Assembly (NCBI RefSeq): GCF_039536745.1
Contig: NZ_BAAAZE010000002.1
Location: forward strand, 1-64,000
Direction: 5' to 3'
DNA length: 64,000 nucleotides
From: Actimicrobium antarcticum
GTDB taxonomy: Bacteria; Pseudomonadota; Gammaproteobacteria; Burkholderiales; Burkholderiaceae_D
The position numbers were made by a program, and so were the translations under genes. Every line of letters begins with the position of its first letter. Position 1 is the stretch's first letter. The notes under the pieces are model-generated. The model did not search any database, had not been told where the DNA came from, and was given only the letters and a program-made list of their open reading frames with translations. This document shows positions 62,467-64,000 of this stretch, one piece after another.

Positions 62467-62548
62467 CCCTTGCAGGGCGCAGATCCGCTTGCAAGCGGAT
62501 CCCGTTCCGCAGGCGGATCGCATGCGATCCGAAACCCCTGCTACACCT
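62467..62548 (+). repeat. ~80-bp palindrome-rich insertion in the left arm of element B
   Basis: Absent from element A at the same place. It contains two perfect palindromes, GATCCGCTTGCAAGCGGATC and GGATCGCATGCGATCC. The same block occurs inverted in the right arm at 62960-63040. Confidence 0.9.
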
Positions 62549-62713
62549 CAGACAGTGCGGCCCTCTTATCCCCTGCCCAGCCACGGTATTTGGCAGCGGC
62601 CTTTTATGCGGAATTCAAGGTCAAAACCAAGCCCAGCCTTGGTGAATCGATCATGGTTGGGCTCGCTTTGCGCGAGAACGATGGCTTGTAAAAGCCTTGT
62701 AGGTTTTGGTTTT

Positions 62714-62797
62714 GACGTTGGTTTTGACGTTGGTTTTGACGTTGGTTTTGACGTTGGTTTTGACGTTGGTTTTGACGTTGGTTTTGACGTTGGTTTT
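62714..62797 (+). repeat. 12-bp minisatellite at the centre of element B (7 units)
   Basis: Seven identical units of GACGTTGGTTTT. Element A has six units, with the first ones diverged, so copy number and homogeneity differ between the elements. Confidence 0.95.
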
Positions 62798-62959
62798 GAA
62801 CTCGATGTCGATCACGACGAGGAAGTTTTCTCGCGCAAAGCGAGCCTAGCCATCAATCAATCACCAAGGCTGGGCTTGGTTTTGACCTTGAATTCCGCAT
62901 AAAAGGCCGCTGCCAAAAACCGGGTACGGCAAGAGGATAAGAAGCCCGCACTGTCTGAG

Positions 62960-63040
62960 GTGTAGCAGGGGTTTCGGATCGCATGCGATCCGCCTGCGGA
63001 ACGGGATCCGCTTGCAAGCGGATCTGCGCCCTGCAAGGGA
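62960..63040 (-). repeat. ~80-bp palindrome-rich insertion in the right arm of element B
   Basis: Inverted copy of 62467-62548, placed at the mirror position of the other arm. Confidence 0.9.
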
Positions 63041-63528
63041 AGCGAGTTTGCGGGCTTCCCTCTTGCCGTACCCGGTTTTTGGGACCCCAAGGGCAGCGGT
63101 CTAGCGGTCGCTTTTTTTGCTTACTTTATTTGGCGAAGCAAAAAAAGTGAGCGGCTGCCGGGCCGCACCCGGCTTGCATCAACGGAGCGCAACCCGTTTT
63201 AGCTACCGCAGACCGCCGACTGCAGACCGCGCGTCGTGGCGACCCACAACGCAACCTGACGCATGTTGGGCTTCGCAGCCCAACCTACGATTCGGCAACG
63301 TTACCGTCGCTGTGTTTGCTATCCGACTCCCACCTGTAAATGGCGGGCTGCATAGCCCGCCAGGCATACTCAGGCACGCTTGCGGTGCCGACATCGCACA
63401 TCGACCCTGAAGCCGCTAGAACCTTCATGCAATTGCCCGCATGAACGAGCCTCGCGTGCTGCGTCTGACGCTGCGTCTGAGACGGTGTCTGACATACAAT
63501 CACGGTTTTTCCAAGTCGTGGCGATCCG

Positions 63529-64000
63529 ATGGCAGAGCAATTTGATGTGGCAGTAATCGGTGCCGGCGCGGCCGGCATGATGTGCGCGGCGGTGGCCGGC
63601 CAACGCGGCAAGCGCGTCGTGCTGATCGACCATGCCGAAAAACTCGCGGAAAAAATCCGCATCTCCGGTGGCGGTCGCTGTAACTTCACCAACCTGCAAG
63701 CCACGCCAGCCAATTTTCTGTCGCAGAATCCGCATTTTTGCAAAAGCGCGCTGTCGCGTTACACGCCGCAGGATTTCCTGAGTCTGCTAAAACGGCACCA
63801 CATCCCGTACCACGAAAAGCACAAGGGCCAGCTGTTCTGCGATCGCTCCGCCGAAGACATCATCACGATGCTGAAAGCCGAATGCGATCTCGGTAACGTC
63901 AGCTGGCGCATGCCCTGCAAAGTCCATGGCATCGCCAGGGCGGAGCAGGGTTTTACGATCGACACCGGCGCCGGTCTGGTGCATGCCGACAGCGTCGTCA
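63529..64000 (+). CDS. HI0933/BaiN-type FAD-dependent oxidoreductase, 5' part
   Basis: The ATG at 63529 opens a frame that leaves the window (157 codons visible). The N-terminus is a Rossmann FAD site ('DVAVIGAGAAGMMCAAVAGQ' region), followed by the family-specific 'KIRISGGGRCNFTN'. Further motifs are 'FCKSALSRYTPQDFLSLLKR', 'KGQLFCDRSAEDII' and a following strand region. This matches the HI0933 (BaiN/RdsA-like) flavoprotein family. Family members are reductases, but most have no known substrate. The start has no obvious strong ribosome site. Confidence 0.9.
   Translation, partial: MAEQFDVAVIGAGAAGMMCAAVAGQRGKRVVLIDHAEKLAEKIRISGGGRCNFTNLQATPANFLSQNPHFCKSALSRYTPQDFLSLLKRHHIPYHEKHKGQLFCDRSAEDIITMLKAECDLGNVSWRMPCKVHGIARAEQGFTIDTGAGLVHADSVV

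Larger units (their letters stand above)
62064..63288. repeat. Long near-palindromic element, copy B
   Basis: A ~1.2-kb relative of 26739-27776, with GTAGGTTGGGCTGCGAAGCC at its left end and its inverse at the right end. Two long inverted arms surround a 12-bp minisatellite. It lies between the ligase gene and the flavoprotein gene. Compared with copy A it carries an extra outer repeat unit on the left and an ~80-bp insertion in each arm. No credible gene is present. The rest of the 61934-63528 spacer shows nothing I can name except a short TGCGTCTGA-type repetition near 63460. Confidence 0.9.

Overview
The window reads as a chromosomal segment of a Burkholderiales betaproteobacterium, most likely Oxalobacteraceae-like. 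I infer this from the high GC, the mutL-miaA and dctS-dctR / dctPQM layouts, the NirBD-NasA-NarK nitrate assimilation cluster with a PP2C-kinase fusion, and protein resemblance from memory; no database was searched. Almost every gene is on a dense bacterial plan, often with 4-nt ATGA overlaps.

Positions 1-18,040 are accessory. They begin with the 3' part of an rhs polymorphic-toxin gene with its immunity gene (DUF6883-like / DUF4926-like). A displaced, frameshifted second Rhs C-terminal module follows with its own Imm8-like immunity gene. Next come an IS5-family element that cuts an old reading frame, and an Xre-ImmA / PIN toxin-antitoxin-like pair behind a dyad operator. From 17,798 down to 8,344 runs a tightly overlapping minus-strand defence operon: a truncated integrase fused in frame to a damaged HsdM, a DUF1016 (YhcG-type) PDDEXK nuclease, HsdS, a 1255-residue SIR2 protein, and a primase-helicase of the TOTE type. 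No HsdR is visible. The island abuts the 3' end of a tRNA-Met gene, its probable integration site.

Positions 18,041-41,500 are mostly core: mutL-miaA, a DedA protein, a chemoreceptor, amiC-tsaE, queG, an auxin-efflux-type permease, a dctSR two-component system divergent from a dctPQM TRAP transporter, ogt, xerD, an exonuclease/phosphatase-fold protein, ybaK, plsY, tsaD and an antiporter.

Positions 41,643-57,894 form a nitrogen assimilation region. It holds nrtABC (nitrate ABC uptake), narK/nasA-type MFS transporter with a PP2C/Ser-Thr kinase fusion, and nirB-nirD-nasA. I can read three consensus-quality sigma-54 (-24/-12) promoters: in front of nrtA, narK and nirB. This points to NtrC-type nitrogen control of uptake and reduction together. 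Between these blocks sit a succinate-semialdehyde dehydrogenase gene and a very unusual Ser/Thr-rich 854-residue orphan protein.

Positions 57,900-64,000 carry ybiB, a REP-like array without a transposase, a CPA2-type antiporter, a GCS2 carboxylate-amine ligase and the start of a HI0933-family flavoprotein. Two long near-palindromic non-coding elements (26,739-27,776 and 62,064-63,288) share the same arms and a 12-bp minisatellite at their centre. They show signs of arm-to-arm homogenisation, and one is flanked by a 96-bp duplication of its insertion site. These elements and the composite defence operon are the least explained parts of the window.
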